Positions 24,591 to 35,066 of a stretch of DNA of 64,000 bases are shown piece after piece. The stretch comes from Pseudolabrys sp. (GTDB lineage: Bacteria > Pseudomonadota > Alphaproteobacteria > Rhizobiales > Xanthobacteraceae), in the NCBI GenBank assembly GCA_030655215.1, contig JAURVZ010000071.1, forward strand, positions 83,980 through 147,979, given 5' to 3'. Position 1 is the stretch's first letter; each line of letters opens with the position of its first letter. A program made the position numbers and the translations under genes. Below the pieces are notes generated by a model that worked only from the letters and a program-made list of their open reading frames with translations, was not told the origin of the DNA and did no database searches.

Positions 24591-25409
24591 ATGGACCTGA
24601 ACACAATCAAAGAAGTGGCGCGGCCGAAGGCGCGCGGTGAGTTGAGCGGCTGGCGCGACGGCGATGCCTTCCTCGGCGGCGGCACCTGGCTGTTTTCCGA
24701 GCCGCAGCCGAAACTGACGCGGCTGGTCGATCTCGCGGCGCTTGGCTGGCAACCGCTCACCGTGAGCGCCGAGGGACTTGAGATCGCCGCCACCTGCACG
24801 GTGGCGCAACTCGACGCCCTAACGCTGCCGGTCGAATGGACCGCCGCGCCGTTGATCGGCCAATGCTGCCGCGCCTTTCTCGCCTCGTTCAAGGTGTGGA
24901 ACGCAGCCACTGTCGGCGGCAATATTTGTCTGGCTTTGCCGGCCGGGCCGATGATTTCGCTGACCGCGGCGCTTGATGGCGAAGCCTTGCTGTGGGCGGC
25001 AGATAGCAGCGAGCGGCGCCTGAAGATAGTTGATGTCGTTACAGGCCCGCAGAAGAATGCGCTGCGGCCCGGCGAAGTCATGCGCAGCATCTCTGTGCCC
25101 GCCGCCGCGCTAACAACACGCACGGCGTATCGGCAGGTTTCGCTGGCCAATCATGGCCGCTCCGGCGCGCTGGTCATTGGCACGCGTGCGGCGAATGGCT
25201 CGTTCGCATTGACGATTACCGCGTCAACGCCGCGGCCGATCCGACTTCGCTACGACGCTCTGCCCACGATCGACACCTTGCGCGCCGACATCGAAGCTGC
25301 GGTCGATGTTTGGTACGACGACATTCACGGACTGCCAGCATGGCGCCGCCACATGACCTTGCACTTCGCGCAAGAAATTCTCGCTGAACTCAGCGCGGGC
25401 GCACGATGA
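24591..25409 (+). CDS. xanthine dehydrogenase family protein, FAD-binding subunit
   Basis: This 272-residue protein has the FAD-binding type 2 fold of the medium (CoxM-like) subunit of molybdenum hydroxylases. The flavin-binding loop is LGGGTWLF near residue 26, and the second loop is NAATVGGNICLALPAGP near residue 104. It transfers electrons from the [2Fe-2S] centres to NAD+ or another acceptor. Its last codons overlap the start of the following gene (ATGA at 25406), indicating translational coupling and fixed stoichiometry. There is no strong ribosome binding site in front of the ATG at 24591. Together with the next gene it forms a two-gene enzyme. Confidence 0.9.
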   Translation: MDLNTIKEVARPKARGELSGWRDGDAFLGGGTWLFSEPQPKLTRLVDLAALGWQPLTVSAEGLEIAATCTVAQLDALTLPVEWTAAPLIGQCCRAFLASFKVWNAATVGGNICLALPAGPMISLTAALDGEALLWAADSSERRLKIVDVVTGPQKNALRPGEVMRSISVPAAALTTRTAYRQVSLANHGRSGALVIGTRAANGSFALTITASTPRPIRLRYDALPTIDTLRADIEAAVDVWYDDIHGLPAWRRHMTLHFAQEILAELSAGAR

Positions 25410-28123
25410 CCTTCAACGTCAACGGCAAAGCCTTCGACGAACAGCCTGCCGCCGGGCAGTGCCTGCGAACCTTCCTGCGTGAACTCGGTCATTTCGGCGT
25501 CAAGAAAGGCTGCGACGCCGGCGATTGCGGCGCCTGCACGGTTTATCTCGACGGCGAGCCGATCCATTCCTGCCTGATGCCGGCGTTCCGCGCCGAGGAC
25601 CGCGAGGTCACCACCATCGAAGGCCTCGCGAACGGCAACGAGCTGCATCCGATGCAGCGCGCCTTCCTTGACGCGCAGGGTTTCCAATGCGGCTTCTGCA
25701 CCGCCGGCATGATCATGACCGCAGCGGCGCTCAATCAGGCGCAGCGCGCCGACCTGCCGCAAGCCTTGAAGGGCAATCTGTGCCGCTGCACCGGCTATCG
25801 CGCCATCGAGGATGCGATTGCCGGCAAGCGCGACGCCGCCGAGCCGCAGGCCGGCTGCGGCGTCGGCCACAATGTCCCTGCGCCGGCTGGGCCGGATGTC
25901 GTCACCGGCAAGGCGCGCTTCACGCTCGATGTCGGGATTGAGGGCCTGCAGCACATCAAGCTGCTGCGCTCGCCGCATGCGCATGCGCGCATTCGCGGCA
26001 TCGACAAGAGCGAAGCGTTGAAAGTGCCGGGCGTCATCGCCGTGCTGACGCATGAGGACGCGCCGAAGACCGCCTTCTCGACCGCGCGGCATGAAACGCC
26101 GGAGATCGATGCCGACGATACTGTCGTGCTCGACACTGTTGTCCGCTACATCGGTCAGCGCGTTGCAGCTGTTGTTGCGAGCAGTGAAGCTGCGGCCGAA
26201 GAAGGATGCCGCAAACTCAAGGTCGATTACGACATTCTGCCCGCCGTGTTCGATCCGGAACAGGCGATGCAGCCCGGCGCGCCGCTGTTGCACGGCGACA
26301 AGGGCCCGGAAGCGCGCATCTACGATCCCCAGCAAAACCTCATCCACGCCGTGCACAGTGAATTCGGCAGCGCCGAGGCGGGCTTTGCCGAGGCCGAGGC
26401 CATTCACGAAGGCACTTATTTTGTGCCGCGCGTGCAGCATGCCCATCTGGAAACCTTGTGCGCCATTGCCTGGATTGACGCCGGCGGCCGGCTGAACATC
26501 CGCTCCAGCACGCAGGTGCCGTTCCTGACCCGAAAGGAACTGGCGCGCGTCTTCGGCCTCGACGAAGACGCGGTGCGCGTGTTCTGCGAGCGCGTTGGCG
26601 GCGGCTTTGGCGCCAAGCAGGAAATGATGGTCGAGGACATTGCCGCGCTCGCCGCGCTGAAAACCGGCAAACCGGTGGTGATCGAATTCACCCGCGAGGA
26701 GCAGTTCATCGCCGCGACGACGCGGCATCCGATGCAAGTGCGCGTCAAGATCGGCGCCAAGAGCGACGGCACACTGTCCGCGATGCAACTCCATGTCGTG
26801 TCCAATACCGGCGCCTATGGCAATCACGGCGCGCCGGTGCTGGAGCATGCCTGTTCGGAAGCGATCAGCGTCTATCGATGCGCCAACAAGAAAGTCGATG
26901 GCTACGCCGTCTACACCAACACCGTGCCGGCCGGCGCCTTTCGCGGCTACGGCCTGCCGCAGACGCAATTCGCCGTCGAATCGGCGATGGATGAAGTCGC
27001 TCGCATGCTCGGGATCGACGGCATCGATTTCCGCCGCCGCAATGTCATCAAGCGTGACGAGCCGATGATCGGCGCCCATGAAGCATCCGATGACATGATC
27101 CATGGCAGTTATGGCCTCGATCAATGTCTCGATCTGGTCGAGGCGGCGATGCGCCGCGACGCGCCGGTCACGCTGCCGCCGGAATGGCGCATCGGCGAAG
27201 GCACGGCGCTGACCATGATCGCCACCGTGCCGCCGGGCGGCCATTACTCCGATACATATATCTGGCTGGAGAGCGACGGCTCCTACGCCATGACCATTGG
27301 CACCGCCGAATTCGGCAACGGCACGACGACCGTGCATCGCCAGGTTGCCGCCAGTGTGCTCGGTGCGCTGCCATCGCAAATTACGTTCAAGCAATCCGAC
27401 ACCGACCACGGCGGCCATGACACCGGCGCCTATGGTTCGACCGGCACGGTGATCGGCGGCCGGGCCACCGAGAATGCCGCGCAAGCCTTGCGCGACGTGG
27501 TGCTCGACTTCGCGGCGAAGCACAGCGGCGCGTCGCGCTCCGACTGCACGCTCGCCGATGGCGCAGTGATGTGCGGTGATAAAGCCATCGCGCTCGCCGA
27601 TTTGCGCCAGGCCGCCACGATCGCCGGCGTCGTGCTGTCGGCACACGGCACTGCCAATGGCATTCCGCGTTCGACCGCCTTCAACGTGCAGGGATTCCGC
27701 ATCGCGGTGAATCGGATCAGCGGCGAAATCAAGATCCTCAAGAGCGTGCAGGCCGCCGACGCCGGCACCGTCATCAACCCGATGCAATGCCGCGCCCAGA
27801 TCGAAGGCGGCGTCGCCCAGGCCATCGGCGCCGCCCTGTTCGAGGAAATCGTCATCGGTGGTGAAGGCCGCGTCACGAACCCTACGTTCCGCACCTATCA
27901 CATACCGTCATACGCCGATATTCCGCGCACCGAAGTGCTGTTCGCCGACACGAGCGACACGTTGGGCCCGTTCGGCGCCAAGTCGATGAGCGAGAGCCCC
28001 TACAATCCGGTGGCCGCCGCGCTCGGCAACGCCATCCGCGACGCCACCGGCGTGCGCATGCATCGCCTGCCATTCAAGCCTGACCGCGTTCACGCCGCTT
28101 TGACGGCCGCTGCAACTGGCTAA
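25406..28123 (+). CDS. xanthine dehydrogenase-type protein: fused [2Fe-2S] and molybdopterin subunit
   Basis: This 905-residue protein joins two subunits that are usually separate. Residues 1-140 carry both [2Fe-2S] centres: C36, C41, C44, C56 for the plant-ferredoxin type and C95, C98, C126, C128 for the helical centre. Residues about 160-905 are the molybdenum domain with [21 protein letters not shown] and the active-site E863 in KSMSES. The layout and length match the Desulfovibrio aldehyde oxidoreductase MOP rather than the common XdhA/XdhB split. With the FAD protein before it the enzyme should be able to reduce NAD+. The urate-pathway context makes xanthine or hypoxanthine hydroxylation to urate likely, though other purines or N-heterocycles remain possible. 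Confidence 0.9.
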   Translation: MTFNVNGKAFDEQPAAGQCLRTFLRELGHFGVKKGCDAGDCGACTVYLDGEPIHSCLMPAFRAEDREVTTIEGLANGNELHPMQRAFLDAQGFQCGFCTAGMIMTAAALNQAQRADLPQALKGNLCRCTGYRAIEDAIAGKRDAAEPQAGCGVGHNVPAPAGPDVVTGKARFTLDVGIEGLQHIKLLRSPHAHARIRGIDKSEALKVPGVIAVLTHEDAPKTAFSTARHETPEIDADDTVVLDTVVRYIGQRVAAVVASSEAAAEEGCRKLKVDYDILPAVFDPEQAMQPGAPLLHGDKGPEARIYDPQQNLIHAVHSEFGSAEAGFAEAEAIHEGTYFVPRVQHAHLETLCAIAWIDAGGRLNIRSSTQVPFLTRKELARVFGLDEDAVRVFCERVGGGFGAKQEMMVEDIAALAALKTGKPVVIEFTREEQFIAATTRHPMQVRVKIGAKSDGTLSAMQLHVVSNTGAYGNHGAPVLEHACSEAISVYRCANKKVDGYAVYTNTVPAGAFRGYGLPQTQFAVESAMDEVARMLGIDGIDFRRRNVIKRDEPMIGAHEASDDMIHGSYGLDQCLDLVEAAMRRDAPVTLPPEWRIGEGTALTMIATVPPGGHYSDTYIWLESDGSYAMTIGTAEFGNGTTTVHRQVAASVLGALPSQITFKQSDTDHGGHDTGAYGSTGTVIGGRATENAAQALRDVVLDFAAKHSGASRSDCTLADGAVMCGDKAIALADLRQAATIAGVVLSAHGTANGIPRSTAFNVQGFRIAVNRISGEIKILKSVQAADAGTVINPMQCRAQIEGGVAQAIGAALFEEIVIGGEGRVTNPTFRTYHIPSYADIPRTEVLFADTSDTLGPFGAKSMSESPYNPVAAALGNAIRDATGVRMHRLPFKPDRVHAALTAAATG

Positions 28124-28201
28124 CCAATTAAGCAAGTATCGCTGGCAAACGGCCCGTTTGCAGGCCTAAATGGCGCTGCGGCCCAAGAATTGCATGAATA
28201 T

Positions 28202-28218
28202 TGGGCACCGAATTAGCC
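28202..28218 (+). promoter_or_regulatory. weak sigma-54 like site before the ATP-grasp/transglutaminase operon
   Basis: TGGGCACCGAATTAGCC has GG and GC at the right distance and GGCAC intact, but the -12 half reads TAGCC and the T before GG is missing. The implied start is near 28229, 37 bp before the gene. Treat as a suggestion only. Confidence 0.25.
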
Positions 28219-28265
28219 CTAACAGCGATACACTAAAGACCAGCGTTCAACAGTAGCGGTAACCC

Positions 28266-31200
28266 ATGTCGATCCTCGCCGGCCTGCACCACGTCACCCG
28301 CTACATTTACGACAAGCCGATCGCGCTGGGCCCTCAGATCGTGCGCCTGCGCCCGGCGCCGCACGGCCGCACCCGCATTCCTAGCTATTCGCTGAAGGTG
28401 AAGCCGGAAAACCATTTCGTGAACTGGCAGCAGGACCCGCACGGCAACTGGCTGGCGCGTTTTGTTTTCCCGGAGAAGACCACCGAATTTTCCGTGACGG
28501 TCGATTTCCTCGCCGACCTCGAAGTCGTCAATCCGTTCGACTTCTTCGTCGAGCCGTTCGCCGAGCAATGGCCGTTCGAGATGCCGGCCGACGTCAAGGA
28601 AGACCTGCTCGCTTATGTCGATCCGGAGCCGGCCGGGCCGCTGCTGCAGACGCTGATCGACTCGATTTCGCGCGAAAAGACCGGCACGGTCAACTTCCTG
28701 GTCGATCTCAACCAGCGCATCCAGTCGATTGTCAAATATATCGTGCGTCTCGAGCCTGGCGTGCAGACGCCGGAAGAGACGCTGATCTCCGGCTTCGGCT
28801 CGTGCCGAGACTCGGCCTGGCTGCTGACGCAGTTGCTGCGCCATATCGGCCTGCCGGCGCGTTTCGTCTCCGGCTATCTCATTCAGTTGAAGCCGGACAT
28901 CAAGTCGCTCGACGGCCCGAGCGGCACCGATCATGACTTCACCGATTTGCATGCCTGGACGGAAGTCTATTTGCCCGGCGCCGGCTGGATCGGTTTCGAT
29001 CCGACCTCCGGCCTGCTGTGCGGCGAAGGTCATATCCCTGTCGCGGCCACGCCGCATTATCGCTCTGCCGCGCCGATCAATGGCCTGGTCGAGCCGAGCG
29101 GCGTCGATTTCGAATTCGAGATGAAGGTCGAGCGCATCGCTGAACGGCCGCGCGTCACCGCGCCGTTCTCGAACGAGGCTTGGGCCGCGCTCGACGCGCT
29201 CGGCGAAAAGGTCGATGCCGATCTCCTCGCCGGCGACGTCCGCCTCACCATGGGTGGCGAGCCGACTTTCGTGTCGATCGACGACTATCAATCCGCCGAA
29301 TGGAATACGTCGGCGCTCGGTCCGCAGAAACTCATCCGCGCCAATGATCTGATCCAGCGCCTGCATGATCGGTTCGCGCCGGGCGCGCTGCTGCATTACG
29401 GCCAGGGCAAATGGTATCCCGGCGAAGAACTGCCGCGCTGGGCGTACTCATTATACTGGCGCCGCGATGGCCAACCGATCTGGCAGAACCTCGCTCTTAT
29501 CGCCCGCGAGAAGACGACGCCGGAGCCGACTTCACTCGACGCGCAAGCGTTTGCCGAAAATGTCGCCGCACGCCTCGGCCTCAAGCGCGATTTCGTGCAG
29601 CCGCTTTATGAAGACCCGGCTGATCGCTTGCTCAAGGAAGGAGCGCTGCCGCCGAATATCGATCCGGGCAATCCGAAGATCGATGACATTGCCGAACGCG
29701 GCCGCATCCTGCGCGCTTTCGAGCGTCACCTCACCCATCCGACCGGCTTTGTGCTGCCGGTGCAGCACTGGAATGCGCAGGCGAAAACCGGCTGGCTCAG
29801 CGAGTTGTGGCAGACGCGCCGCGGTCGTCTGTTCCTGATCCCCGGCGATTCACCGGCCGGCTTCCGTTTGCCGCTCAGCCAACTGCCTTACTTCATCGCC
29901 GCCGACTACCCGCATCTGGTGCCCGGCGATCCTATGGACGAGCATCCCGAGCTGCCGCCCGCGCCCGCCATCGCCGCCAAGCCCCGCAGCGAGAAGAAAG
30001 CTGAGACGCTCGTTGCGCAGGCAGGCACGCGCTCACTCGCCGCGCTGCAAGCCTCAGGCATTCCGGTGCGCACCGCGCTAACCATCGAGACCCGTGGCGG
30101 CCGGCTCTGCGTCTTCATGCCGCCGACCGAGAAGCTGGAAGAATATCTCGAGCTGCTGGCGGCGATCGAAGCCGTAGCCGCCGAGATGAAAATCCCGGTG
30201 CATATTGAGGGCTACACCCCGCCGAGCGACCCGCGCATCGACGTCATCCGCGTCACGCCCGATCCCGGCGTCATCGAGGTCAACGTGCAGCCGGCATCGA
30301 GCTGGCGCGAACAGGTGAACATCACGCGCGGCCTGTACGAAGACGCGCATCACTCGCGCCTCGGCACCGACAAGTTCATGATCGACGGCCGCCACACCGG
30401 CACCGGCGGCGGCAATCACGTCGTGCTCGGCGGCCGACAAGCCGCGGACAGTCCGTTCCTGCGCCGGCCCGACCTGCTGAAGAGCCTGCTGATCTTCTGG
30501 CAGCGTCATCCGTCACTCTCGTACCTGTTCTCCGGCCTGTTCATCGGGCCGACCAGCCAGGCGCCGCGCATGGACGAAGCGCGCACCGACATGCTGTACG
30601 AACTGGAGATCGCCTTTGCGAAGGTGCCGGCGCCCGATAAAGGCGAAGCACCGCCGCCGTGGCTGGTCGATCGCCTGTTCCGCAACATCCTCGTCGACGT
30701 CACCGGCAACACGCACCGCACCGAGATCTCAATCGACAAGCTGTTCTCGCCGGACAGCGCCACCGGCCGCCTCGGCCTCGTCGAATTCCGCGGCTTCGAG
30801 ATGCCGCCGGATGCGCGCATGTCGCTGGCCCAGCAATTGCTGTTGCGCGCGCTGGTCGCCAAGTTCTGGCGCGAGCCGCTCGATGGTCCACTGGTGCGCT
30901 GGCAGACGGCGCTGCACGACAAATTCATGCTCGAGCACTTCGTTTGGGAAGACTTCCAGGACGTGCTGCGCGACCTGAAAGCCTCCGGTTACGACTTCGA
31001 CCCGGTCTGGTTCGACGCGCAGCGGCAATTCCGCTTCCCGCGCTATGGCGCGGTCGAGCATGGCGGCGTCAAGATGGAAATCCGTCACGCGCTAGAGCCG
31101 TGGCATGTGCTCGGCGAAGAAAACACGGCCAGCGGCACATCGCGCTTTGTCGACTCCTCAGTCGAGCGTTTGCAGATCAAGGTCGAAGGCTTCGTCGAAG

Positions 31201-31577
31201 GCCGTCACGTCATCACCTGCAACGGCCGCAGGCTGCCGCTGCGCTCGACCGGCCGCTCCGGCGAGTTCGTCGCCGGCGTCCGCTTCAAGGCCTGGAAGCT
31301 CGCCTCGGCGCTGCATCCGACGCTCGATGTCGATGCGCCGCTGACCTTCGATATTGTCGATAGCTGGAGCCGCCGGTCGCTGGGCGGTTGCGTCTATCAT
31401 GTGGCGCATCCCGGGGGCCGTAATTACGAGACATTCCCTGTGAACTCCTACGAAGCGGAGGCCAGACGGCGCGCGCGATTCGAGGATATCGGCCATACTC
31501 CCGGCCGCTTCGAACCGGCTGAACAGGGCCGCTCGCTTGAATACCCGACCACGCTCGATTTGCGGCGCGCGATATAA
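28266..31577 (+). CDS. DUF2126 transglutaminase protein (large, multidomain)
   Basis: This 1103-residue protein begins with a bacterial transglutaminase N-terminal domain (residues 1-90, [12 protein letters not shown]), then a complete catalytic core: C180 in [10 protein letters not shown]229 in [11 protein letters not shown] and D245 in FDPTSG. The rest, from about residue 320, is the large DUF2126 region with conserved [35 protein letters not shown] and [19 protein letters not shown] stretches. That region resembles a glutamine-synthetase-like or circularly arranged ligase module, and its activity is unproven. No signal peptide is visible. It leads a three-gene unit with an ATP-grasp/alpha-E fusion and another transglutaminase, spaced 21 bp and overlapped. 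Such genes are predicted to make and cleave amide-linked peptides. Confidence 0.9.
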   Translation: MSILAGLHHVTRYIYDKPIALGPQIVRLRPAPHGRTRIPSYSLKVKPENHFVNWQQDPHGNWLARFVFPEKTTEFSVTVDFLADLEVVNPFDFFVEPFAEQWPFEMPADVKEDLLAYVDPEPAGPLLQTLIDSISREKTGTVNFLVDLNQRIQSIVKYIVRLEPGVQTPEETLISGFGSCRDSAWLLTQLLRHIGLPARFVSGYLIQLKPDIKSLDGPSGTDHDFTDLHAWTEVYLPGAGWIGFDPTSGLLCGEGHIPVAATPHYRSAAPINGLVEPSGVDFEFEMKVERIAERPRVTAPFSNEAWAALDALGEKVDADLLAGDVRLTMGGEPTFVSIDDYQSAEWNTSALGPQKLIRANDLIQRLHDRFAPGALLHYGQGKWYPGEELPRWAYSLYWRRDGQPIWQNLALIAREKTTPEPTSLDAQAFAENVAARLGLKRDFVQPLYEDPADRLLKEGALPPNIDPGNPKIDDIAERGRILRAFERHLTHPTGFVLPVQHWNAQAKTGWLSELWQTRRGRLFLIPGDSPAGFRLPLSQLPYFIAADYPHLVPGDPMDEHPELPPAPAIAAKPRSEKKAETLVAQAGTRSLAALQASGIPVRTALTIETRGGRLCVFMPPTEKLEEYLELLAAIEAVAAEMKIPVHIEGYTPPSDPRIDVIRVTPDPGVIEVNVQPASSWREQVNITRGLYEDAHHSRLGTDKFMIDGRHTGTGGGNHVVLGGRQAADSPFLRRPDLLKSLLIFWQRHPSLSYLFSGLFIGPTSQAPRMDEARTDMLYELEIAFAKVPAPDKGEAPPPWLVDRLFRNILVDVTGNTHRTEISIDKLFSPDSATGRLGLVEFRGFEMPPDARMSLAQQLLLRALVAKFWREPLDGPLVRWQTALHDKFMLEHFVWEDFQDVLRDLKASGYDFDPVWFDAQRQFRFPRYGAVEHGGVKMEIRHALEPWHVLGEENTASGTSRFVDSSVERLQIKVEGFVEGRHVITCNGRRLPLRSTGRSGEFVAGVRFKAWKLASALHPTLDVDAPLTFDIVDSWSRRSLGGCVYHVAHPGGRNYETFPVNSYEAEARRRARFEDIGHTPGRFEPAEQGRSLEYPTTLDLRRAI

Positions 31578-31598
31578 CGGAAGTTAAAACCTGACCTG

Positions 31599-34082
31599 AT
31601 GGCAGCCCTGCCCGACAAGACAAGCAAGATCGAGAACGGCGGCCTGGACCAGTTTGTGTTGGGGTACAAGCCGTTGCCCGGCATCGTCGATGAGATGATG
31701 GACGGCAATGGCAAAGTGCGCGCGCACTGGAAGCCGTTGCTGTCGATGCTGGCCGAGCTTGGGCCGGAAGAGATCAACCGCCGCTTTACCTCGGCCGACC
31801 GCTACCTGCGCGATAGCGGCGTGTTCTACCGCGTCTATGAAGACCCGGCCGGCGTCGAGCGCCCCTGGCCGCTCAGCCACATTCCGCTGCTGATCGAGCC
31901 GACCGAATGGAAGGCACTTGAGGCCGGTCTGATCCAGCGCGCCAATCTGTTGGAAGCGGTGCTGGCCGATGCCTATGGCCCGGGGCAGTTGACCAAGGAT
32001 GGCCGCCTGCCTGCCGCGCTCGTCGCCGGCAATCCGGAATTCCTGCGGCCTCTCGCCGGCGTCAAACCGCCGGGCGGCTCGCATCTTCGCTTCTATGCCG
32101 TCGATGTCGGCCGCGGGCCCGATGGCCGCTGGTGGGTGCTCGGTGATCGCGCGCAAGCGCCGTCCGGCGCCGGCTATGCGATTGAAAATCGTCTGGCGCT
32201 GTCGCGCGCCATTCCCGACATTTACGGCAAGGCACGCGTCAAGCGCGTCGCGCCCTTCTTTCAGGCGTTTCAGGCCGAGCTGTTCAACTATAACCGGCAG
32301 GACGACGCACGCGTCTGCCTGCTGACGCCCGGCCCGCTCAACGAAACCTATTTCGAGCACGCTTATCTGGCGCGCTACCTCGGCTTGCTGCTGGTCGAGG
32401 GTGAAGACCTCATCGTTCGTCAGGATGGCGTCTTCATCCGCACCATCTCCGGCCTGCGCCGCACCGAAGTGCTGCTGCGCCGTATCGATGCCGACTTTGC
32501 CGATCCGCTTGAACTCAATGCCGCATCGCGTCTCGGCGTTGCCGGGCTGGTGCAGGCGGTGCGCGACGGCAAGGTTGTCATTGCCAATGCACTAGGAGCC
32601 GGCTTTGTCGAAGCGCGCGCCATGCTCGCCTTTTTGCCAGCTCTGGCTCCGCATGTGCTCGGGCAAGAATTGCTGCTGCCGAATGTCGCGACATGGTGGC
32701 TTGGCCGCGCTGATGTGCGCGATGAAATTCTCGCCAAGCTCGACAGCATGATCATTGCGCCGGCCTTCGGCGCCGGTGGCGGCACGCTTGGCTCCGAACT
32801 CGACGACGATCAGCGCGGCAAGCTGCTGCAGGCGATCAATGACCGCCGCATCGATTACGTTGCGCAAGAGGCGGTAACCTTATCGAGCACGCCAGTGTGG
32901 CGCGAAGGCAAGCTGCAGCCGCGGCCGTTCTCGTTGCGGCTTTATCTCGCCAAAGTCGGCGATGGCTGGCAGGTGATGCCCGGCGGCTTTGTCCGCATCG
33001 CCGACAATCCCGATGCGCGCGCCCTCAGCCTGCAAGGCGGCGACGCCACGGCCGATGCTTGGGTATTGTCCGACGGGCCTGTCTCCGCCGCAACCTTGCT
33101 GCCGCAGCCGGAGCGCGTCACCATTCAGCGGCAGACCGGCATGTTGCCGAGCCGCGCCGCCGACAATCTGTTCTGGGTCGGCCGCTATGTCGAACGCGCC
33201 GAGGCGACTTTGCGGCTGGTGCGCGCATTGCTCAACCGCATCGCCGATGCCGGCGATGTCGGCGTGCCGATCGTCAGCGCGATCACCGATCTGTTGCAGG
33301 ACTGGAGCGCCGCGCCAATCGACACCGGCCGCACGCCGCAAATGGTGGCGCGCTCGGTGCTGACCGGCGCCGACTTCAGCGGTTCGTTGCCGCGCCTCGT
33401 CAACAATGCGCGCGCGGCGGCCTCCGTTATTCGTGAGCGCTTCTCGCCGGATGCCTGGCGCGCCATTGACGATCTGGTCGCGCTGATCGAATTGTCGCTG
33501 GCGCCCGGCCCGGTCGAGCGGGCGATGGTAGAACGCGTTGAAGCCTCGCTGCGCATCATTTCGTCTTTCTCCGGCCTTGCGCAGGAGAACATGACGCAGC
33601 TCGCCGGCTGGCGCTTTCTTGAACTCGGGCGCCGCATCGAGCGCGCGGTACAGACCTGCCGTTTCGTGCGCAACTTTGCCGATGGCAGAGGGCCGGATGG
33701 CGGCCTCGATGTGTTGCTTGAGCTCGCCGACAGCCAGCTCACTTATCGCCAGCGTTATGTGATGATCGCGGCGCTGGCGCCTGTGGTCGATCTGGTCATG
33801 CTCGACCCGAACAATCCGCGCTCGGTCGCCTATCAGGTCGACCGCATTGAAACACATCTTGCTGATTTGCCGAGAGGCCAGACCGCCGCCGGACGGCTGA
33901 CGCCGGTGCAGCAAGTCGCGGCATCGATTGCCTTGCGCTTCCGCACCACCAACGCCAACAATTTCGACCGCGCTTTGATCATCGAGATCGAAGACAGTCT
34001 GATGAAGTTGTCGGAGGCGATTGCTTCCGCCTATCTCACGCATATCCAGCGCACGCCGGCAACGTGGGATGCGCCGGCATGA
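31599..34082 (+). CDS. fusion: circularly permuted ATP-grasp (COG2308-like) and alpha-E domain
   Basis: This 827-residue protein fuses two domains often encoded separately. Residues 1 to about 480 match the circularly permuted ATP-grasp family, with FTSADRYLRDSGVFYRVYED, GRWWVLGDRAQAPSGAGYA near residue 180, NEVYFE-like NETYFEHAYLA and LPNVATWWLG. Residues from about 515 to the end are an all-helical alpha-E domain starting MLPSRAADNLFWVGRYVERAE. ATP-grasp enzymes use ATP to form peptide or amide bonds. Alpha-E proteins occur almost only beside such ATP-grasp and transglutaminase genes, in conserved neighbourhoods that comparative genomics links to peptide synthesis. The ATG at 31599 follows the previous stop by 21 bp. 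The product and substrate are unknown. Confidence 0.9.
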   Translation: MAALPDKTSKIENGGLDQFVLGYKPLPGIVDEMMDGNGKVRAHWKPLLSMLAELGPEEINRRFTSADRYLRDSGVFYRVYEDPAGVERPWPLSHIPLLIEPTEWKALEAGLIQRANLLEAVLADAYGPGQLTKDGRLPAALVAGNPEFLRPLAGVKPPGGSHLRFYAVDVGRGPDGRWWVLGDRAQAPSGAGYAIENRLALSRAIPDIYGKARVKRVAPFFQAFQAELFNYNRQDDARVCLLTPGPLNETYFEHAYLARYLGLLLVEGEDLIVRQDGVFIRTISGLRRTEVLLRRIDADFADPLELNAASRLGVAGLVQAVRDGKVVIANALGAGFVEARAMLAFLPALAPHVLGQELLLPNVATWWLGRADVRDEILAKLDSMIIAPAFGAGGGTLGSELDDDQRGKLLQAINDRRIDYVAQEAVTLSSTPVWREGKLQPRPFSLRLYLAKVGDGWQVMPGGFVRIADNPDARALSLQGGDATADAWVLSDGPVSAATLLPQPERVTIQRQTGMLPSRAADNLFWVGRYVERAEATLRLVRALLNRIADAGDVGVPIVSAITDLLQDWSAAPIDTGRTPQMVARSVLTGADFSGSLPRLVNNARAAASVIRERFSPDAWRAIDDLVALIELSLAPGPVERAMVERVEASLRIISSFSGLAQENMTQLAGWRFLELGRRIERAVQTCRFVRNFADGRGPDGGLDVLLELADSQLTYRQRYVMIAALAPVVDLVMLDPNNPRSVAYQVDRIETHLADLPRGQTAAGRLTPVQQVAASIALRFRTTNANNFDRALIIEIEDSLMKLSEAIASAYLTHIQRTPATWDAPA

Positions 34083-34954
34083 TCTACGACATCCGCCAGA
34101 CGACGACCTGCACCTATGCAACGCCGGTGACGAATGCGTTTCATGTCCTGCGGCAGACGCCGGTCAATCGTCCCGGCCAGCGTGTGCAGGTGTCGTCGCT
34201 GCGCATCGAACCGGAGCCGGAGAGCTGGCGCGAAGGCCACGACTTCTTCGGCAACCGGCTGACCTGGGTTTCGCTTGAAGATGCGCATGACACACTGGAA
34301 GTGAAAGTGTCGGCACGCATTGCCGTCGACGCCTTCGTGGCGCCGGCCGATGTCTCGCGCACATGGGAAAGCGTGCAGGAGGAAGTGTTCGCCTCCGCCA
34401 ATACCGGGCCGACAGCGCCGGTGCACTTCCTGTTTCCGAGCCGCATGGTGTCGCTCGATCCGGAGATCCGCGATTACGCACGCACCAGCTTTCCGCCCGG
34501 CCGCGCCATCCTCGAAGCGGCGACCGAGCTGACGCACCGGATCAAGACCGACCTAACCTATGACTCTCATGCCACGACGGTGACAACGACGCCGCCCATG
34601 TCGTTCGCGCTGCGGCGCGGCGTCTGCCAGGATTTCGCGCACATCATGATCTCGGGCCTGCGCGGCATCGGCCTGCCAGCAGCCTATGTCAGCGGCTATT
34701 TGCGCACCCACCGCCCGGAAGGCAGCACGCGCCTGCAAGGCGCTGATGCCATGCATGCCTGGGTGCTGGTCTGGTGCGGCACTGATACCGGCTGGGTCGG
34801 TTTCGATCCGACCAATGACATGATCGCCTCCGACGAGCACATCGTGCTGGCTGTCGGCCGCGACTACACCGATGTCGCGCCGATGGATGGCGTGATCTTC
34901 GTCTCCGGCGGCCAGCGCATCGATGTCGGCGTCAGCGTCACGCCGGTCACCTGA
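34079..34954 (+). CDS. transglutaminase family protein with intact triad
   Basis: This is a 291-residue transglutaminase-like hydrolase with an N-terminal b-sandwich (residues 1-85, MIYDIRQTTTCTYATPV) and a catalytic core. The triad is C183 in RGVCQDFAH, H226 in MHAWVLVW and D243 in GFDPTND. The ATG at 34079 overlaps the stop of the ATP-grasp fusion (ATGA), so synthesis of the two is coupled. It lacks a signal peptide. Its probable job is trimming or releasing the peptide or amide product made by the ATP-grasp/alpha-E protein, but this is inference from context. It is the fifth transglutaminase-fold protein in the window. Confidence 0.9.
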   Translation: MIYDIRQTTTCTYATPVTNAFHVLRQTPVNRPGQRVQVSSLRIEPEPESWREGHDFFGNRLTWVSLEDAHDTLEVKVSARIAVDAFVAPADVSRTWESVQEEVFASANTGPTAPVHFLFPSRMVSLDPEIRDYARTSFPPGRAILEAATELTHRIKTDLTYDSHATTVTTTPPMSFALRRGVCQDFAHIMISGLRGIGLPAAYVSGYLRTHRPEGSTRLQGADAMHAWVLVWCGTDTGWVGFDPTNDMIASDEHIVLAVGRDYTDVAPMDGVIFVSGGQRIDVGVSVTPVT

Positions 34955-35066
34955 CAGAGTTGACCTAACTAATATATCAGTGCTTCATTAGGCACTTCGC
35001 TAGGCTTGGCGGCTGCCCGCTTCGATAACGAAAGCGGCGTCAAAACAATAAATCCGGGAGGATTTC

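Noticed and set aside
25325-27901. Very long open frame (about 860 codons) on the minus strand opposite the xanthine dehydrogenase gene
   Set aside because: It is antisense to a protein with every expected cofactor motif. The translated product is rich in His, Arg, Asp and Ala with no family motif, the typical signature of antisense frames in GC-rich DNA.
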